From: Sphingobacterium litopenaei
Lineage (GTDB): Bacteria; Bacteroidota; Bacteroidia; Sphingobacteriales; Sphingobacteriaceae
Direction: 5' to 3'
DNA: 64,000 bases
NCBI RefSeq assembly: GCF_014692495.1
Contig: NZ_JACOIJ010000001.1
Span: 124,001 to 188,000 of the forward strand
In this document: positions 30,940 through 41,562 of the stretch, one piece after another
Layout: every line of letters starts with the position of its first letter
Numbering within the stretch: position 1 is the first letter of the stretch
Translations under genes and position numbers: made by a program
Notes under the pieces: generated by a model
What the model was told of the DNA's origin: nothing
The model's database searches: none
The model's input: the letters and a program-made list of their open reading frames with translations, nothing else

Positions 30940-32421
30940 ATGTTATTACTCGGAATAGATTTAGGTACGTCCTCTATTAAAGTCTCGGTCATCGATGCGC
31001 AGACAAATAAAAAGATAGCTTCGACTCAATATCCGGAGACAGAAGCTGCGATCCTTTCAGAACAGCCGGGTTGGGCTGAGCAAGATCCATCGACCTGGTG
31101 GAATTATACAAGATTGGCTATTCAAAAGTTGAATAGTTTAGGTTTGTATAATCCTAAAAATATCGGCGCAATAGGAATTGCTTACCAAATGCATGGACTT
31201 GTAGTGGTTGATAAAGATCACCAACCCTTGCGCAATTCTATTATTTGGTGTGATAGCCGCGCGGTAGAAATTGGAAATGCTGCATTTTCAGAATTAAGCC
31301 CGACAGGATTTTTGGATGCTCACCTCAATTCGCCAGGGAATTTCACAGCATCAAAATTAGCTTGGGTAAAACAATTTGAACCCGAAACTTATGAGATGGT
31401 ACACAAATTTATGCTTCCAGGAGATTTCCTGAGCATGTGTTTTACAGGTGAAATTAATTCTAATATCAGCTCCATTTCGGAAGGTATTCTATGGGATTTT
31501 AAGAAAAAAGATATATCAGATACCTTACTTAATCATTATGGTATTTCTTCTGATTTAGTACCTGAGATTTTACCAGTGTTTGGAAATTATGGGAAAGTAA
31601 AAGCTGAGGTGGCAGAAGAATTGGGACTTTCCACAGAAGCTTTCGTGAGTTATAAAGCAGGTGATCAGCCTAATAATGCCCTGTCTTTGAATGTTTTTGA
31701 AGCTGGAGAAGTGGCTGCGACAGCTGGGACTTCAGGCGTGATTTACGCGGTTACAGATCAATTAGTCTATGACAAAGAATCTCGGGTAAACACATTCGCA
31801 CATGTCACACACGAAAATGAAAAGCCAAATTTGGGTGTTTTGCTGTGTATCAATGGTACGGGAATTCAAAATAGTTGGATCAAGAAAACAACGGCGTCAT
31901 CCTATGATTACATGCAAATGAATCAACTGGCTGCGGATATTTCTATAGGTGCTGACGGACTAATCATTTTGCCTTTTGGTAATGGCGCTGAGCGTATGCT
32001 CAACAACAAAATGGTACTGGGACATATGGAGAATATTGACTTTGTTCGTCATAGTACAGCTCACTTATGGCGAGCGGCACAAGAAGGGATTGCATTCTCC
32101 TTCAGATATGGTTTAGATATTTTAAGACAAAATGGTATTGAACCTAAAGTTATCAAAGCGGGACATGCTAATATGTTTTTGAGCCCAATATTTCAACAGT
32201 CTTTTGCAGGCGTCACAAATACGCCGGTAGAACTTTATGATAATGATGGTAGTGTCGGTGCAGCATTAGGCGCAGGGCTAGGTGCAAAAATCTTTAAGTC
32301 GCGCAGTGAAGCATTTGCAGGATTAGAAAAACACGCAACTGTAGAGCCATCACATGTCACATTGTATGATGAGTTGTACGATAAATGGAAAAATAGCTTA
32401 ATTAAAAAACTAACAAAATAA
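30940..32421 (+). CDS. xylB: Xylulokinase
   Basis: A 493-residue FGGY-family kinase phosphorylating D-xylulose to xylulose-5-phosphate in the cytosol. Visible features are the N-terminal phosphate-binding GIDLGTSSIKV, substrate-region YQMHGLV with IIWCDSRA, the catalytic-base Asp in AGDQPNNAL, and the C-terminal ATP-binding stretch with NDGSVGAALGAGLG. Length is normal for XylB. It lies 18 bp after GH95 and 6 bp before xylA, giving the order xylB-xylA. The product feeds the transketolase/transaldolase genes at the start of this string. Confidence 0.96.
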   Translation: MLLLGIDLGTSSIKVSVIDAQTNKKIASTQYPETEAAILSEQPGWAEQDPSTWWNYTRLAIQKLNSLGLYNPKNIGAIGIAYQMHGLVVVDKDHQPLRNSIIWCDSRAVEIGNAAFSELSPTGFLDAHLNSPGNFTASKLAWVKQFEPETYEMVHKFMLPGDFLSMCFTGEINSNISSISEGILWDFKKKDISDTLLNHYGISSDLVPEILPVFGNYGKVKAEVAEELGLSTEAFVSYKAGDQPNNALSLNVFEAGEVAATAGTSGVIYAVTDQLVYDKESRVNTFAHVTHENEKPNLGVLLCINGTGIQNSWIKKTTASSYDYMQMNQLAADISIGADGLIILPFGNGAERMLNNKMVLGHMENIDFVRHSTAHLWRAAQEGIAFSFRYGLDILRQNGIEPKVIKAGHANMFLSPIFQQSFAGVTNTPVELYDNDGSVGAALGAGLGAKIFKSRSEAFAGLEKHATVEPSHVTLYDELYDKWKNSLIKKLTK

Positions 32422-32427
32422 GAGAAA

Positions 32428-33756
32428 ATGGAAATTTTATTAGGAAATCAAGAGTATTTCAAAAACATTGGTCAGATCAAATATGAAGGTGTAGAATCCG
32501 ATAATCCGTTAGCTTTTCGTTGGTATGATGCCAATCGCGTAGTTGCAGGAAAGACTATGGCTGAACATTTTAAGTTTGCTTGTGCCTATTGGCATTCATT
32601 TAATGGCAATGGTTCCGATCCTTTTGGCGGACGTACGCAGTTTTTCCCTTGGGATGTGCGTTCGGATGTAGTGGATAGAGCAAAAGATAAGATGGATGCA
32701 GCATTTGAGTTTATGACCAAAATGGGACTTCCATATTACTGTTTTCACGATGTAGATTTAATTGATTACAGTGATAATGTAGTAGAGAATGAAAAGAATT
32801 TAGATATTATTACTTCCTACGCACAAGAAAAACAACAACAATCAGGAATTAAGTTGCTTTGGGGAACAGCAAATTTATTTAGTCACCATCGTTATATGAA
32901 TGGTGCTTCTACTAATCCGGATTTTCATGTGGTATCACATGCTGGTGCTCAGGTAAAAGCAGCTATTGATGCGACCATAAAATTAGGTGGACAAAATTAT
33001 GTGTTCTGGGGTGGACGTGAAGGGTATATGTCACTTTTGAATACAAATATGAAGCGTGAGCAAGATCATTTGGCTCGTTTCTTACATATGGCAAAGGATT
33101 ATGCACGTAAAAATGGATTTACAGGTACTTTCTTTATCGAACCAAAACCATGTGAGCCTTCGAAACATCAATATGATTACGATGCCGCTACGGTAATTGG
33201 TTTCTTACGCAAATACGATTTGTTAGATGACTTCAAATTAAACCTGGAAGTGAATCACGCGACTTTAGCGGGTCATACTTTCCAACATGAGTTGCAAGTA
33301 GCTGTAGACGCAGGTTTACTTGGGTCTATCGATGCGAACCGTGGTGATTACCAAAATGGTTGGGATACAGACCAATTTCCAAATGACTTGAATGAATTGA
33401 CAGAATCCATGTTGATTATTTTAGAAGGTGGAGGCTTACAAGGAGGAGGTGTAAATTTTGATGCCAAAATCCGTCGTAATTCAACGGATCCTGCAGATTT
33501 GTTTTATGCACACATCGGTGGAATGGACAATTTTGCTCGTGCATTGGTGATTGCTGATAATATTTTACAAAAATCAGATTACAATAGCATTCGTGCTGCT
33601 CGCTACGCAAGCTATGATAGTGGAGCAGGAGCAGATTTTGAAAATGGCGGCTTAACATTGGAAGATTTAAGAAATTATGCTGTTCAAAATGGTGAGCCAA
33701 AATTAATTTCAGGTAGACAAGAATACCTTGAAAACCTAATCAATCGCTTTATATAA
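32428..33756 (+). CDS. xylA: Xylose isomerase (class II)
   Basis: A 442-residue metal-dependent isomerase converting D-xylose to D-xylulose. Diagnostic features are the catalytic histidine in [11 protein letters not shown], metal ligands in [17 protein letters not shown] and in [19 protein letters not shown], and [17 protein letters not shown]. The N-terminal extension and the length place it in the class II group typical of Bacteroidota. It is the last gene of the transaldolase-to-xylA string; 155 bp separate it from the next gene, with no clear terminator visible. Intracellular. Confidence 0.97.
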   Translation: MEILLGNQEYFKNIGQIKYEGVESDNPLAFRWYDANRVVAGKTMAEHFKFACAYWHSFNGNGSDPFGGRTQFFPWDVRSDVVDRAKDKMDAAFEFMTKMGLPYYCFHDVDLIDYSDNVVENEKNLDIITSYAQEKQQQSGIKLLWGTANLFSHHRYMNGASTNPDFHVVSHAGAQVKAAIDATIKLGGQNYVFWGGREGYMSLLNTNMKREQDHLARFLHMAKDYARKNGFTGTFFIEPKPCEPSKHQYDYDAATVIGFLRKYDLLDDFKLNLEVNHATLAGHTFQHELQVAVDAGLLGSIDANRGDYQNGWDTDQFPNDLNELTESMLIILEGGGLQGGGVNFDAKIRRNSTDPADLFYAHIGGMDNFARALVIADNILQKSDYNSIRAARYASYDSGAGADFENGGLTLEDLRNYAVQNGEPKLISGRQEYLENLINRFI

Positions 33757-33911
33757 TTACCAAACCAACTCGATAAATAAGTCCTTAATTCTAGCCTCAT
33801 ATAGCACATATTGATAAAATATAGCAATTAATGTTAAAATGGGGTTAGAATTATTATTCATTAGAAAATAAATGTTAAATTGACGTTTATTGTAACCATT
33901 TATACTTTTCT

Positions 33912-35477
33912 ATGATGAGAACCTTTGCTAAAGCAGTGGGCATATTATTTGTCTACGTCTTATTTTTCAGTAGCATTATTTTAGGACAGAAAGCCACCAA
34001 CCCAATCATATTTGCTGATGTACCGGATATGTCTATGATTCGTGTCAATGACACTTATTACATGAGTAGTACGACTATGCATATGAATCCTGGAGTGCCT
34101 ATTATGAAATCCAAAGATTTAGTGAATTGGCGATTGATAGGCTATTGTCATCATTCATTAGCTGATATGGATGTATTGAATCTTGAAAATGGAAAAAACA
34201 CATACGGTCGTGGCACATGGGCCAGTAGTATTCGTTATCACAATGGAACATATTACGTAAGCACATTTGCGCAGACTACAGGTAAAACTTATATCTATAC
34301 CACAAAAGATATTGAAAAAGGAGATTGGAAAGTTCATGAATTTTCACCATCACTGCATGATCATACCTTGTTTTTTGAGAATGATAAAGTGTATATGATT
34401 TGGGGTGGAGGAAAGATAAATATTGTAGAATTAAAATCCGATTTGTCTGGTATCAAACCAGAAACCGAACGTGTATTAATAGAGAATGCCACAGCGGTAA
34501 GTATGCCTGCTGGAAAACAAGGAGGACTTCCGGCAGAAGGCTCGCAATTATTCAAAGTAAAAGACAAATATTATTTATTCAATATATCTTGGCCTCCAGG
34601 CGGCATGCGTACGGTTATCGTGCATAAAGCTGACAAATTAGAGGGACCATATGAAGGACGTGTCGTGTTGCAAGATAAAGGGGTGGCACAAGGCGGTCTT
34701 ATTGATATGCCAAATGGTAAATGGTATGCTTATTTGTTTCAAGATCATGGAGCGGTAGGTCGAATTCCATTTTTGGTACCGGTGGAATGGAAGGATGGAT
34801 GGCCAGTATTGGGCATCGATGGAAAAGTTCCTATGGAATTAGATTTACCAGCAAATCAAAGTTTAATTCCCTATATCGTTAGTTCAGATGAATTTAATAG
34901 AAATATGGGGGATCCTGATCTGCCTTTAGTATGGCAATGGAATCATAATCCTGCAAATGATTTATGGTCATTGAGTGAACGTACGGGGTATCTACGTCTG
35001 AAAACAGGAAGATTAGACACTGATTTCTTACAAGCGCGTAATACATTGACACAACGTACTATAGGTCCTACTTGTGAAGGTACTACATCTTTGGAGGTAA
35101 CCAATATGAAAGATGGAGATTTTGCAGGCTTATCGCTTTTACAGAAAAACTACGGTTTAGTAGGAGTTCGTGTAGAGGGAAATAAAAAATCAATCGTGAT
35201 GGTAAATGCGTCTTCAGGAACACCTGAAGAGGTAGCAACAGTTCCTTTTGAACAAGATATAGTTCATTTTAAAGCTGAATGTGATTTTACAAATAGAAAA
35301 GATGTAGCAAATTTCTTCTATAGTTTAGATGGTTCAGATTGGAAACCAATCGGCACGACTTTAAAAATGGCGTATACGCTTCCACATTTTATGGGATACC
35401 GTTTTGGCTTGTTTAATTTTGCAACCAAAAATATAGGTGGATATGCGGATTTTGATTATTTCCGTATCGACCAATAA
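33912..35477 (+). CDS. GH43 glycosidase with C-terminal beta-sandwich (subfamily 12-like)
   Basis: A 521-residue secreted protein (signal peptide ending ILGQ; ATG at 33912 or 33915). The five-bladed propeller begins NPIIFADVPDMSMIRV, the form seen in GH43 subfamily 12. Candidate catalytic residues are Asp in FADVPD, Asp in LHDHTLFF and the general acid Glu in LPAEGSQL. Residues from about 335 form a concanavalin-like sandwich (TEGLT-type DUF1349/beta-xylosidase C-terminal). Members act as alpha-L-arabinofuranosidases or beta-xylosidases on arabinoxylan. It is the first gene after the 155-bp gap, so it may begin a new transcript, though I found no convincing promoter. Activity is inferred at family level. 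Confidence 0.88.
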   Translation: MMRTFAKAVGILFVYVLFFSSIILGQKATNPIIFADVPDMSMIRVNDTYYMSSTTMHMNPGVPIMKSKDLVNWRLIGYCHHSLADMDVLNLENGKNTYGRGTWASSIRYHNGTYYVSTFAQTTGKTYIYTTKDIEKGDWKVHEFSPSLHDHTLFFENDKVYMIWGGGKINIVELKSDLSGIKPETERVLIENATAVSMPAGKQGGLPAEGSQLFKVKDKYYLFNISWPPGGMRTVIVHKADKLEGPYEGRVVLQDKGVAQGGLIDMPNGKWYAYLFQDHGAVGRIPFLVPVEWKDGWPVLGIDGKVPMELDLPANQSLIPYIVSSDEFNRNMGDPDLPLVWQWNHNPANDLWSLSERTGYLRLKTGRLDTDFLQARNTLTQRTIGPTCEGTTSLEVTNMKDGDFAGLSLLQKNYGLVGVRVEGNKKSIVMVNASSGTPEEVATVPFEQDIVHFKAECDFTNRKDVANFFYSLDGSDWKPIGTTLKMAYTLPHFMGYRFGLFNFATKNIGGYADFDYFRIDQ

Positions 35478-35507
35478 AAATAAAGTAACCAATTATAGTT
35501 TTCTGTT

Positions 35508-36911
35508 ATGATAAAAAAATGCATTGCAACGGCTTTTTTATGTGGTTATGCTGCACTAAATGTGCTCGCTCAAAATCCTATTGTACAGACCAGTTTTACA
35601 CCTGATCCAGCACCAATGGTGTACAAAGATCGTGTATATATGTACGTTGGAGATGATATTCCAGGATATGATTTTTATTATATGACCAAATGGAGGTTAT
35701 TCTCTTCTGCGGACATGGTTAATTGGACAGATCATGGTGTGCCATTGGCTTTGGAAGATTTTTCTTGGGCTATAGACCGTGCCTGGGCAGCACAATGTGT
35801 AGAGCGCAATGGAAAATTTTATTGGTATATCTGTGCACAGACGAATCAAAATAATGTCGGAATAGGCGTAGCTGTATCCGATAGTCCAACAGGTCCATTT
35901 AAGGACGCAATTGGTAAGCCCTTGATTATGAACGGCAGTTGGTCAAATATTGATCCAACAGTATATGTAGATGATGATGGTCAGGCTTATATGTATTGGG
36001 GAAATGGCACTTTATATTATGTCAAATTAAATGAAGACATGATCTCTTATTCCGGAGATATAGTAGAAGTACCCCAATCTATCGAATCTTTTGGCGGTGT
36101 AAGACGTCCTAGAGGAAGTGAAAATCAACAACCTCCAGCAGAACCTAATAAAGATATGTTTATTGAAGGACCTTGGTTTTTCAAGCGGAATGGTATTTAT
36201 TATCAGATGTTTGCAGGAATGGAAAAAGGAACTGAATGTCTTTCTTATTCAATTAGTGATAGCCCAACAGGTCCTTGGAAATATCAAGGTCGTATTATGG
36301 TGAATCAACCCACCAACAGTTTTACTAATCATGGAGGCGTAATTGATTATAAAGGTAAATCGTATCTGTTTTATCATACAGGTTTGTTGCCAGGAGGCGG
36401 CAGTTATGGACGTTCATCCGCTATTGAAGAATTCAAGTACAATGCCGATGGAACTATTCCTTTGATTAATATTTCCAAAGAAGGAGTTTCTCCTGTGGGT
36501 ACGATCAATCCCTATGTGTGCAATGAAGCGGAGACTATTGCTTGGGCAGAAAAGTGTAAAACAACACAAGACGATAAAGTTGGAGTATATGTTACGAATA
36601 CGCGAATTGGCGGATACATAAAGGTAAGAGAGGTAGATTTTGGTAATACTTCACCAAAAACTTTTAAAGCCTCAATGGCTTCTGGATTAGGTGCGGGTAT
36701 TGTAGAAGTCTATGTGGATAGTATTGGAGGACCAAAAATAGCAACATTGAAAGTTCCTCGCACAGGCGGATGGAATGAATGGAAAACTTTATCCACTACC
36801 ATAGAATCTCCAGTGACAGGAAAACATGATGTTTATTTTGCTTTCAAAGGTGAAAACCTAACAGCAGGTAGAGAGCTGTACAACTTTGATCATTGGATTT
36901 TTGAGAAATAA
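35508..36911 (+). CDS. GH43-CBM6 glycosidase, tandem copy 1
   Basis: A 467-residue secreted protein (signal ending VLAQ). The GH43 propeller (about 22-330) has the catalytic base Asp in PDPAPMVY, the pKa-tuning Asp in NIDPTVYVDDDG and the acid Glu in IEGPWFFKR. A CBM6-type sandwich follows (about 335-467; NEAETIAWAEKCKT, GGYIKVREVDFG). This architecture is typical of arabinoxylan arabinofuranohydrolases or xylosidases (GH43 subfamily 29-like). It is the first of three adjacent paralogues, with 30 bp before it and 9 bp after it. It has a small insertion before the acid Glu (about FGGVRRPRGSENQQP) absent from copy 2. Confidence 0.9.
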   Translation: MIKKCIATAFLCGYAALNVLAQNPIVQTSFTPDPAPMVYKDRVYMYVGDDIPGYDFYYMTKWRLFSSADMVNWTDHGVPLALEDFSWAIDRAWAAQCVERNGKFYWYICAQTNQNNVGIGVAVSDSPTGPFKDAIGKPLIMNGSWSNIDPTVYVDDDGQAYMYWGNGTLYYVKLNEDMISYSGDIVEVPQSIESFGGVRRPRGSENQQPPAEPNKDMFIEGPWFFKRNGIYYQMFAGMEKGTECLSYSISDSPTGPWKYQGRIMVNQPTNSFTNHGGVIDYKGKSYLFYHTGLLPGGGSYGRSSAIEEFKYNADGTIPLINISKEGVSPVGTINPYVCNEAETIAWAEKCKTTQDDKVGVYVTNTRIGGYIKVREVDFGNTSPKTFKASMASGLGAGIVEVYVDSIGGPKIATLKVPRTGGWNEWKTLSTTIESPVTGKHDVYFAFKGENLTAGRELYNFDHWIFEK

Positions 36912-36920
36912 TGTAGCCCA

Positions 36921-38288
36921 ATGAAGGTATTACGTTGGAATATAATTTTAGTCTTATTGTGCTTAGGTTTAATATCGCAGGCTCAAAACCCTATTGTCCA
37001 AACGATGTATACGGCCGATCCAGCCCCTCTCGTACATAAGGATACATTGTTTCTTTATGTCGGAAGGGATGAAGCTGAAGCGCCGAAAAATCATTATCTC
37101 ATGCGTGAGTATCGATTGTTTTCAACTACAGATATGGTGAATTGGACAGATCGCGGTGCAGTATTACGTACTTCTCAAATATCTTGGTCGGTTGGCGATG
37201 CCAGTGCTGCTCAAGTTATAGAATGCAATGGAAAATTCTATTGGTATATTTCTACAATGAATAACACGCCCGGCAAAGGAGGTGTATCCATTGGGGTTTT
37301 AGTTGCAGATAGTCCAGCTGGTCCTTTCAAAGATCCATTGGGTAAAGCACTTGTGACCAATGATATGACAACGCAGGCTAAGCATGCTTGGGATGATCTG
37401 GATCCAACTGTTTACATCGATGACGATGGACAAGCTTATTTATTCTGGGGAAATGGCATTTGTTATTGGGCTAAATTAAATCCCGATATGATTTCTTTAG
37501 CGAGTCCAATTCAGGCTATAAATGCAAAAGATAAAGATGTGTTTGGTCCTGGATTCACGGAAGCACCTTGGGTTTACAAACGGAATGATGTGTATTATAT
37601 GCATTATGCTTCTGGTTTTCCGGAATCGTTACACTATTCTACAGCGAAAAATATTCAAGGTCCTTGGAGTTATCAAGGGGAAGCGATGCCATTGGAAAAG
37701 GGTAGTAACACCAATCATCCAGGCGTCATTGATTACAAAGGAAAATCTTACTTTTTTTATCATAATGACGCGCTACCTAACGGACATAGTTATGCAAGAT
37801 CGGTAGCGGTTGAAGAATTCCAATATCTTCCAGATGGTAAAATGCCGCTATTGAAAATGACAGATAAAGGAATTACTAAAGCTGTAGGTGTGCTCAATCC
37901 TTACACAGTGGTGCAAGCAGAAACAATAGCATTTGCTGAAGGTGTGACCGCATACGATGATAAGGATAGAGGAGTAGTGATAGGGGAAATTCATCAAAAT
38001 GACTACATCAAAGTGAGAGCAGTAGATTTCGGTGAAAAAGGCGCAACAAAATTTAAAGCAACAGCATCCAGTCGATACCATGGAGGTACGATAGAGATTC
38101 GCTTAAATAAGATAGATGGTGAATTGATTGGAAATTTACAAATTCCTTATACGGGTGAATGGTCGAATTATGTAACCAAAAGTGTGGAGGTGAAAAAGAT
38201 AATAGGAGTTCAAGACGTTTATTTCGTATTCAAAGGAGGTTCTCCACATGAGTTATTTAGGTTTGACAGTTGGGAATTCCAACACTAA
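36921..38288 (+). CDS. GH43-CBM6 glycosidase, tandem copy 2
   Basis: A 455-residue secreted protein (signal ending SQAQ) built like its two neighbours. The GH43 propeller has Asp in ADPAPLVH, Asp in DLDPTVYIDDDG and Glu in FTEAPWVYKR, all three catalytic positions intact. A C-terminal CBM6-type domain carries QAETIAFAEGV and NDYIKVRAVDFG. The sequence differences from copies 1 and 3 sit mainly in loops around the active-site cleft, which may tune them for different arabinose or xylose linkages (inference). It starts 9 bp after copy 1 and ends 12 bp before copy 3. Confidence 0.9.
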   Translation: MKVLRWNIILVLLCLGLISQAQNPIVQTMYTADPAPLVHKDTLFLYVGRDEAEAPKNHYLMREYRLFSTTDMVNWTDRGAVLRTSQISWSVGDASAAQVIECNGKFYWYISTMNNTPGKGGVSIGVLVADSPAGPFKDPLGKALVTNDMTTQAKHAWDDLDPTVYIDDDGQAYLFWGNGICYWAKLNPDMISLASPIQAINAKDKDVFGPGFTEAPWVYKRNDVYYMHYASGFPESLHYSTAKNIQGPWSYQGEAMPLEKGSNTNHPGVIDYKGKSYFFYHNDALPNGHSYARSVAVEEFQYLPDGKMPLLKMTDKGITKAVGVLNPYTVVQAETIAFAEGVTAYDDKDRGVVIGEIHQNDYIKVRAVDFGEKGATKFKATASSRYHGGTIEIRLNKIDGELIGNLQIPYTGEWSNYVTKSVEVKKIIGVQDVYFVFKGGSPHELFRFDSWEFQH

Positions 38289-38300
38289 TTATGAATTAAT

Positions 38301-39665
38301 ATGCAAAAGAAACTAATCAGTTATTTACTATATACTTTCTTCGGTGCAACAACTGCTGTTGCGCAGAATCCGATTATTCAAACGAATTACACGGCAGATC
38401 CTGCTCCTATGGTTTATAACGATAGATTGTATGTGTATACTACGCACGATGAAGATGAATCTACTTGGTTCAATATGAACAACTGGCGTGTATATTCAAC
38501 CAATGATATGGTCAATTGGACCGATCATGGGGTAATAATGTCGTATTCAAATTTTGAATGGGCTAAAGGTGACGCTTGGGCAGCACAATGTATCGAGAAG
38601 AACGGAAAGTTTTATCTGTATGTTCCTGCTATTGCGAAAGAAAATAATAAACCAGCAATTGGCGTAGCTGTAGGTGATAGTCCCATAGGACCTTTTTACG
38701 ATGTATTAGGAAAACCATTAGTTCAAACGGATTGGGGTGATATAGATCCAACCGTATTCATAGATGATGATGGACAAGCCCATTTGTATTGGGGAAATCC
38801 TGATTTAAAATATATCAAATTGAATGAGGACATGATTTCTTATTCAGGAGAAGTTGTGAACGTGCCGATGGTGGAAAAAGCTTTTGGTAAACGCGAAGGA
38901 GATCCTAAAAGGCCAACAGAATATGAGGAGGGACCTTGGCTTTACAAACGTAACAATCTATACTATCTGTTTTGGCCGGGAGGTCCACTTCCGGAATTTA
39001 TAGGCTATTCTATGAGTAAAAGTCCACAAGGTCCGTGGGAATATGGAGGAGTCGTAATGGCGCGTGAAGGAGGCGCTTTTACAAACCATCCTGGTGTAAT
39101 AGATTTTAGAGGAAAGACTTACTTTTTTTACCATAATGCCGCTTTACCAGGAGGAACTGGTTTTACACGCTCCGTGGCGGTTGAAGAATTAAAGTTCAAT
39201 AAAGATGGAAGTATTTCTCCGATCAAAATGACTGAAGGTATTCTAAAGCCTTTGGCAACTATTAATCCTTTTGAAATTAATCAAGCGGAAACGATTTCTT
39301 GGTCAAAAGATTTCAAGTCTTTTCAGAATAAAAAGGTCGGTGTTTTTGTAAAAGCTAAAAAGAAAGACGCTTTTACAAGTATAAAAAATGTTGACTTTGG
39401 TACATCAGCTGCACGCTCATTATTTGCCCGTGTGGGAACTACACATAATGGTGGCGTTACATTGGAAGTTCGTTCTGGAAGTGTGGATGGAACGCTGATA
39501 GCAACAGTAAAAGTACCATTGACTGGAGGAGATGATAGATGGGCGAATGTAGAGGTCAAATTAGATAATGCTATCACTGGCGTTCACGATCTATATTTTA
39601 TAGCGAAGGGTAATGCGCCTTCAAATATTTTATTTTTTGATTACTGGAAATTTGGCAAGAACTGA
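38301..39665 (+). CDS. GH43-CBM6 glycosidase, tandem copy 3
   Basis: A 454-residue secreted protein (signal ending AVAQ). Catalytic positions are Asp in ADPAPMVY, Asp in [12 protein letters not shown] and Glu in [10 protein letters not shown]. The C-terminal CBM6-type domain shows NQAETISW and TSIKNVDFG. It is the third member of the tandem set at 35508-39665. Near-equal length and the shared NPI(V/I)QT mature N-terminus point to duplication of one ancestor. The next gene, a SASA-type esterase, begins 15 bp downstream. Arabinofuranosidase or xylosidase activity is a family-level prediction. Confidence 0.9.
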   Translation: MQKKLISYLLYTFFGATTAVAQNPIIQTNYTADPAPMVYNDRLYVYTTHDEDESTWFNMNNWRVYSTNDMVNWTDHGVIMSYSNFEWAKGDAWAAQCIEKNGKFYLYVPAIAKENNKPAIGVAVGDSPIGPFYDVLGKPLVQTDWGDIDPTVFIDDDGQAHLYWGNPDLKYIKLNEDMISYSGEVVNVPMVEKAFGKREGDPKRPTEYEEGPWLYKRNNLYYLFWPGGPLPEFIGYSMSKSPQGPWEYGGVVMAREGGAFTNHPGVIDFRGKTYFFYHNAALPGGTGFTRSVAVEELKFNKDGSISPIKMTEGILKPLATINPFEINQAETISWSKDFKSFQNKKVGVFVKAKKKDAFTSIKNVDFGTSAARSLFARVGTTHNGGVTLEVRSGSVDGTLIATVKVPLTGGDDRWANVEVKLDNAITGVHDLYFIAKGNAPSNILFFDYWKFGKN

Positions 39666-39680
39666 TAATCTTAGAATGTC

Positions 39681-41543
39681 ATGAAATATTTATTGCAAAT
39701 AGTACTTCTATTAATCTTGGCTTTACCTGTTCAGGCAGAAGTTCGGCTACCGTCCATGATCAGTGATAAAATGGTTTTGCAACGCGATACAAAATTAAAA
39801 ATTTGGGGTTGGGCTGATCCACAAGAAAAAGTGACGGTACGATTTGCTGGCAAATATTATTATACAGCAGCTTCCGATGCAGGAAAATGGGTTGTAGAAT
39901 TACCGGCCCAACCTGCGGGTGGCCCCCATATCCTAGAGATAAACGAAATAGTGATTCGTGATATTTTATTTGGAGATGTGTGGTTGTGTTCGGGACAGTC
40001 TAATATGGAAACTCCGATCGAAAGATTAGTGGAAAGATTTCCTGAAGTAAATGTCTCAAATAACCATATGATTAGATATTTCAAAGTGCCGACGCAAAAT
40101 ACTGCGCTTGCTTTACAGGAAAATATTCTCAACGGTGGAAAATGGTTTTCAGGAGTTGCTTCAGAAGTTATGAATTGGACTGCTTTAGCTTTCTTTTACG
40201 CACAAGAAGCATATAATCATACTAAAATCCCACAAGGAATGTTGGTTTCGAGTCTAGGGGGATCTGCTATTGAAAGCTGGATTAGTCAGGGTAATTTGAA
40301 AGAATTTCCTGCTTCGGTTGTCGATTTTGAAGCTTTGGATAGTCTTAAATACTATGATAAAGATCAAGGAATGCCCTATTGGACACGACATGATTTTGAT
40401 GACAAGGATTGGAATACAACATTTATTCCTGCTACATGGCGAGAGCAAGGCATCAAGAATAGAGGCGTAGTATATTATCGAAAAACAATTGATATTCCAT
40501 CTCAAAAAGAAGGAAGACAAGGTAAATTGTATTTGGGCAATTTAACAGATAGTGATTCCGTATTTATAAATGGAAAATTTATAGGTAGTACTTCTTATCA
40601 ATATCCACCGCGAAAGTATAATATTCCAAGTGGTGTATTACAATCAGGAGAGAATACAATAGTAGTGCGGTTACGTGCCAATAATGGCAATGGTGAGTTT
40701 GTTGCAGATAAGGAGTATAAATTGCAAGTGGATGATTTTACTGTATACTTAACAGGAGAATGGAAATACAAAATCGGAATAGATTTAAACAAGATTTCGC
40801 AATTTCGATCCAAAATATCCAATAGCAGATCCGCTGGTTCTGGTTTGTTTAATGGTATGATCTATCCGTTACGCGATTATGCTTTGAAAGGTGTGATTTG
40901 GTATCAAGGGGAGACGAATGCGGGTAATCCACAACCTTATGAGCGATTGTTAGAACTTTTGGTTTCAGATTGGAGAGAGCTTTTGAATAATCAGCAATTA
41001 CCTTTTCTTTTTGTTCAGCTTCCTAATTTTATGCAAAAACGGGAACAACCAACGGATTCAGGTTGGGCTAGAATTCGGGATGCCCAGTTTAAAATTTCAA
41101 AAAAAGTTCCAAATACTTTCTTGGCAACTACCTATGATACAGGAGAATGGAATGATATCCATCCATTAAATAAAAAAGATATTGCAAAAAGACTAATGTT
41201 AGGCGCTCGTTCTGTAGTATATAAAGAAAAATTAATTTCCTCAGGACCAGTTTATGACAGTTTTAAAATTATCAATGATAAAATTGAAATTTCCTTCGAA
41301 GAGAACGGAAGTAAATTGAAAGTGAAAAATAATGAGCTATTGAAACATTTTGCAATAGCCGGAGAAGATAAAAAATTTGTTTGGGCGAACGCTGTAATTA
41401 AGGGAGACCGAATTGTAGTGAGTCATCCAGACATTAAACAACCTAAAGCCGTTCGCTATGCTTGGTCAGATAATCCAGAAGACGCGAATTTAATAAATCA
41501 AGAAGGTTTATTGGCTTCCCCATTTCGAACGGATGATTGGTAA
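39681..41543 (+). CDS. SASA-family (sialate O-acetylesterase-like) acetylesterase, probable xylan deacetylase
   Basis: A 620-residue secreted SGNH-type esterase (signal ending VQAE). An N-terminal beta-sandwich (VRLPSMISDKMVLQRD) precedes the catalytic core, with nucleophile Ser107 in CSGQSNME, a GH2-like jelly-roll insert at about 235-370 (VVYYRKTIDIP, SVFINGKFIG), the block GVIWYQGETNAG, and a C-terminal Asp/His pair in NDIHPLNKKD. Enzymes of this build are often annotated as sialate O-acetylesterases, but in hemicellulose PULs they remove acetyl groups from xylan or xyloglucan side chains, which fits here. It lies 15 bp after the GH43 triplet. Confidence 0.88.
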   Translation: MKYLLQIVLLLILALPVQAEVRLPSMISDKMVLQRDTKLKIWGWADPQEKVTVRFAGKYYYTAASDAGKWVVELPAQPAGGPHILEINEIVIRDILFGDVWLCSGQSNMETPIERLVERFPEVNVSNNHMIRYFKVPTQNTALALQENILNGGKWFSGVASEVMNWTALAFFYAQEAYNHTKIPQGMLVSSLGGSAIESWISQGNLKEFPASVVDFEALDSLKYYDKDQGMPYWTRHDFDDKDWNTTFIPATWREQGIKNRGVVYYRKTIDIPSQKEGRQGKLYLGNLTDSDSVFINGKFIGSTSYQYPPRKYNIPSGVLQSGENTIVVRLRANNGNGEFVADKEYKLQVDDFTVYLTGEWKYKIGIDLNKISQFRSKISNSRSAGSGLFNGMIYPLRDYALKGVIWYQGETNAGNPQPYERLLELLVSDWRELLNNQQLPFLFVQLPNFMQKREQPTDSGWARIRDAQFKISKKVPNTFLATTYDTGEWNDIHPLNKKDIAKRLMLGARSVVYKEKLISSGPVYDSFKIINDKIEISFEENGSKLKVKNNELLKHFAIAGEDKKFVWANAVIKGDRIVVSHPDIKQPKAVRYAWSDNPEDANLINQEGLLASPFRTDDW

Positions 41544-41562
41544 CTACCCTATATTATTAACT

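Noticed and set aside
33903..33910. TACTTTTC as a -7 promoter element with TTG at 33880-33882
   Set aside because: It abuts the ATG of the GH43 gene, which would give a leaderless transcript, and the last base mismatches the consensus.
39681..41543. Sialic-acid metabolism
   Set aside because: The SASA-type domain alone suggests sialate O-acetylesterase, but nothing else in the window concerns sialic acid and xylan deacetylation fits the locus.
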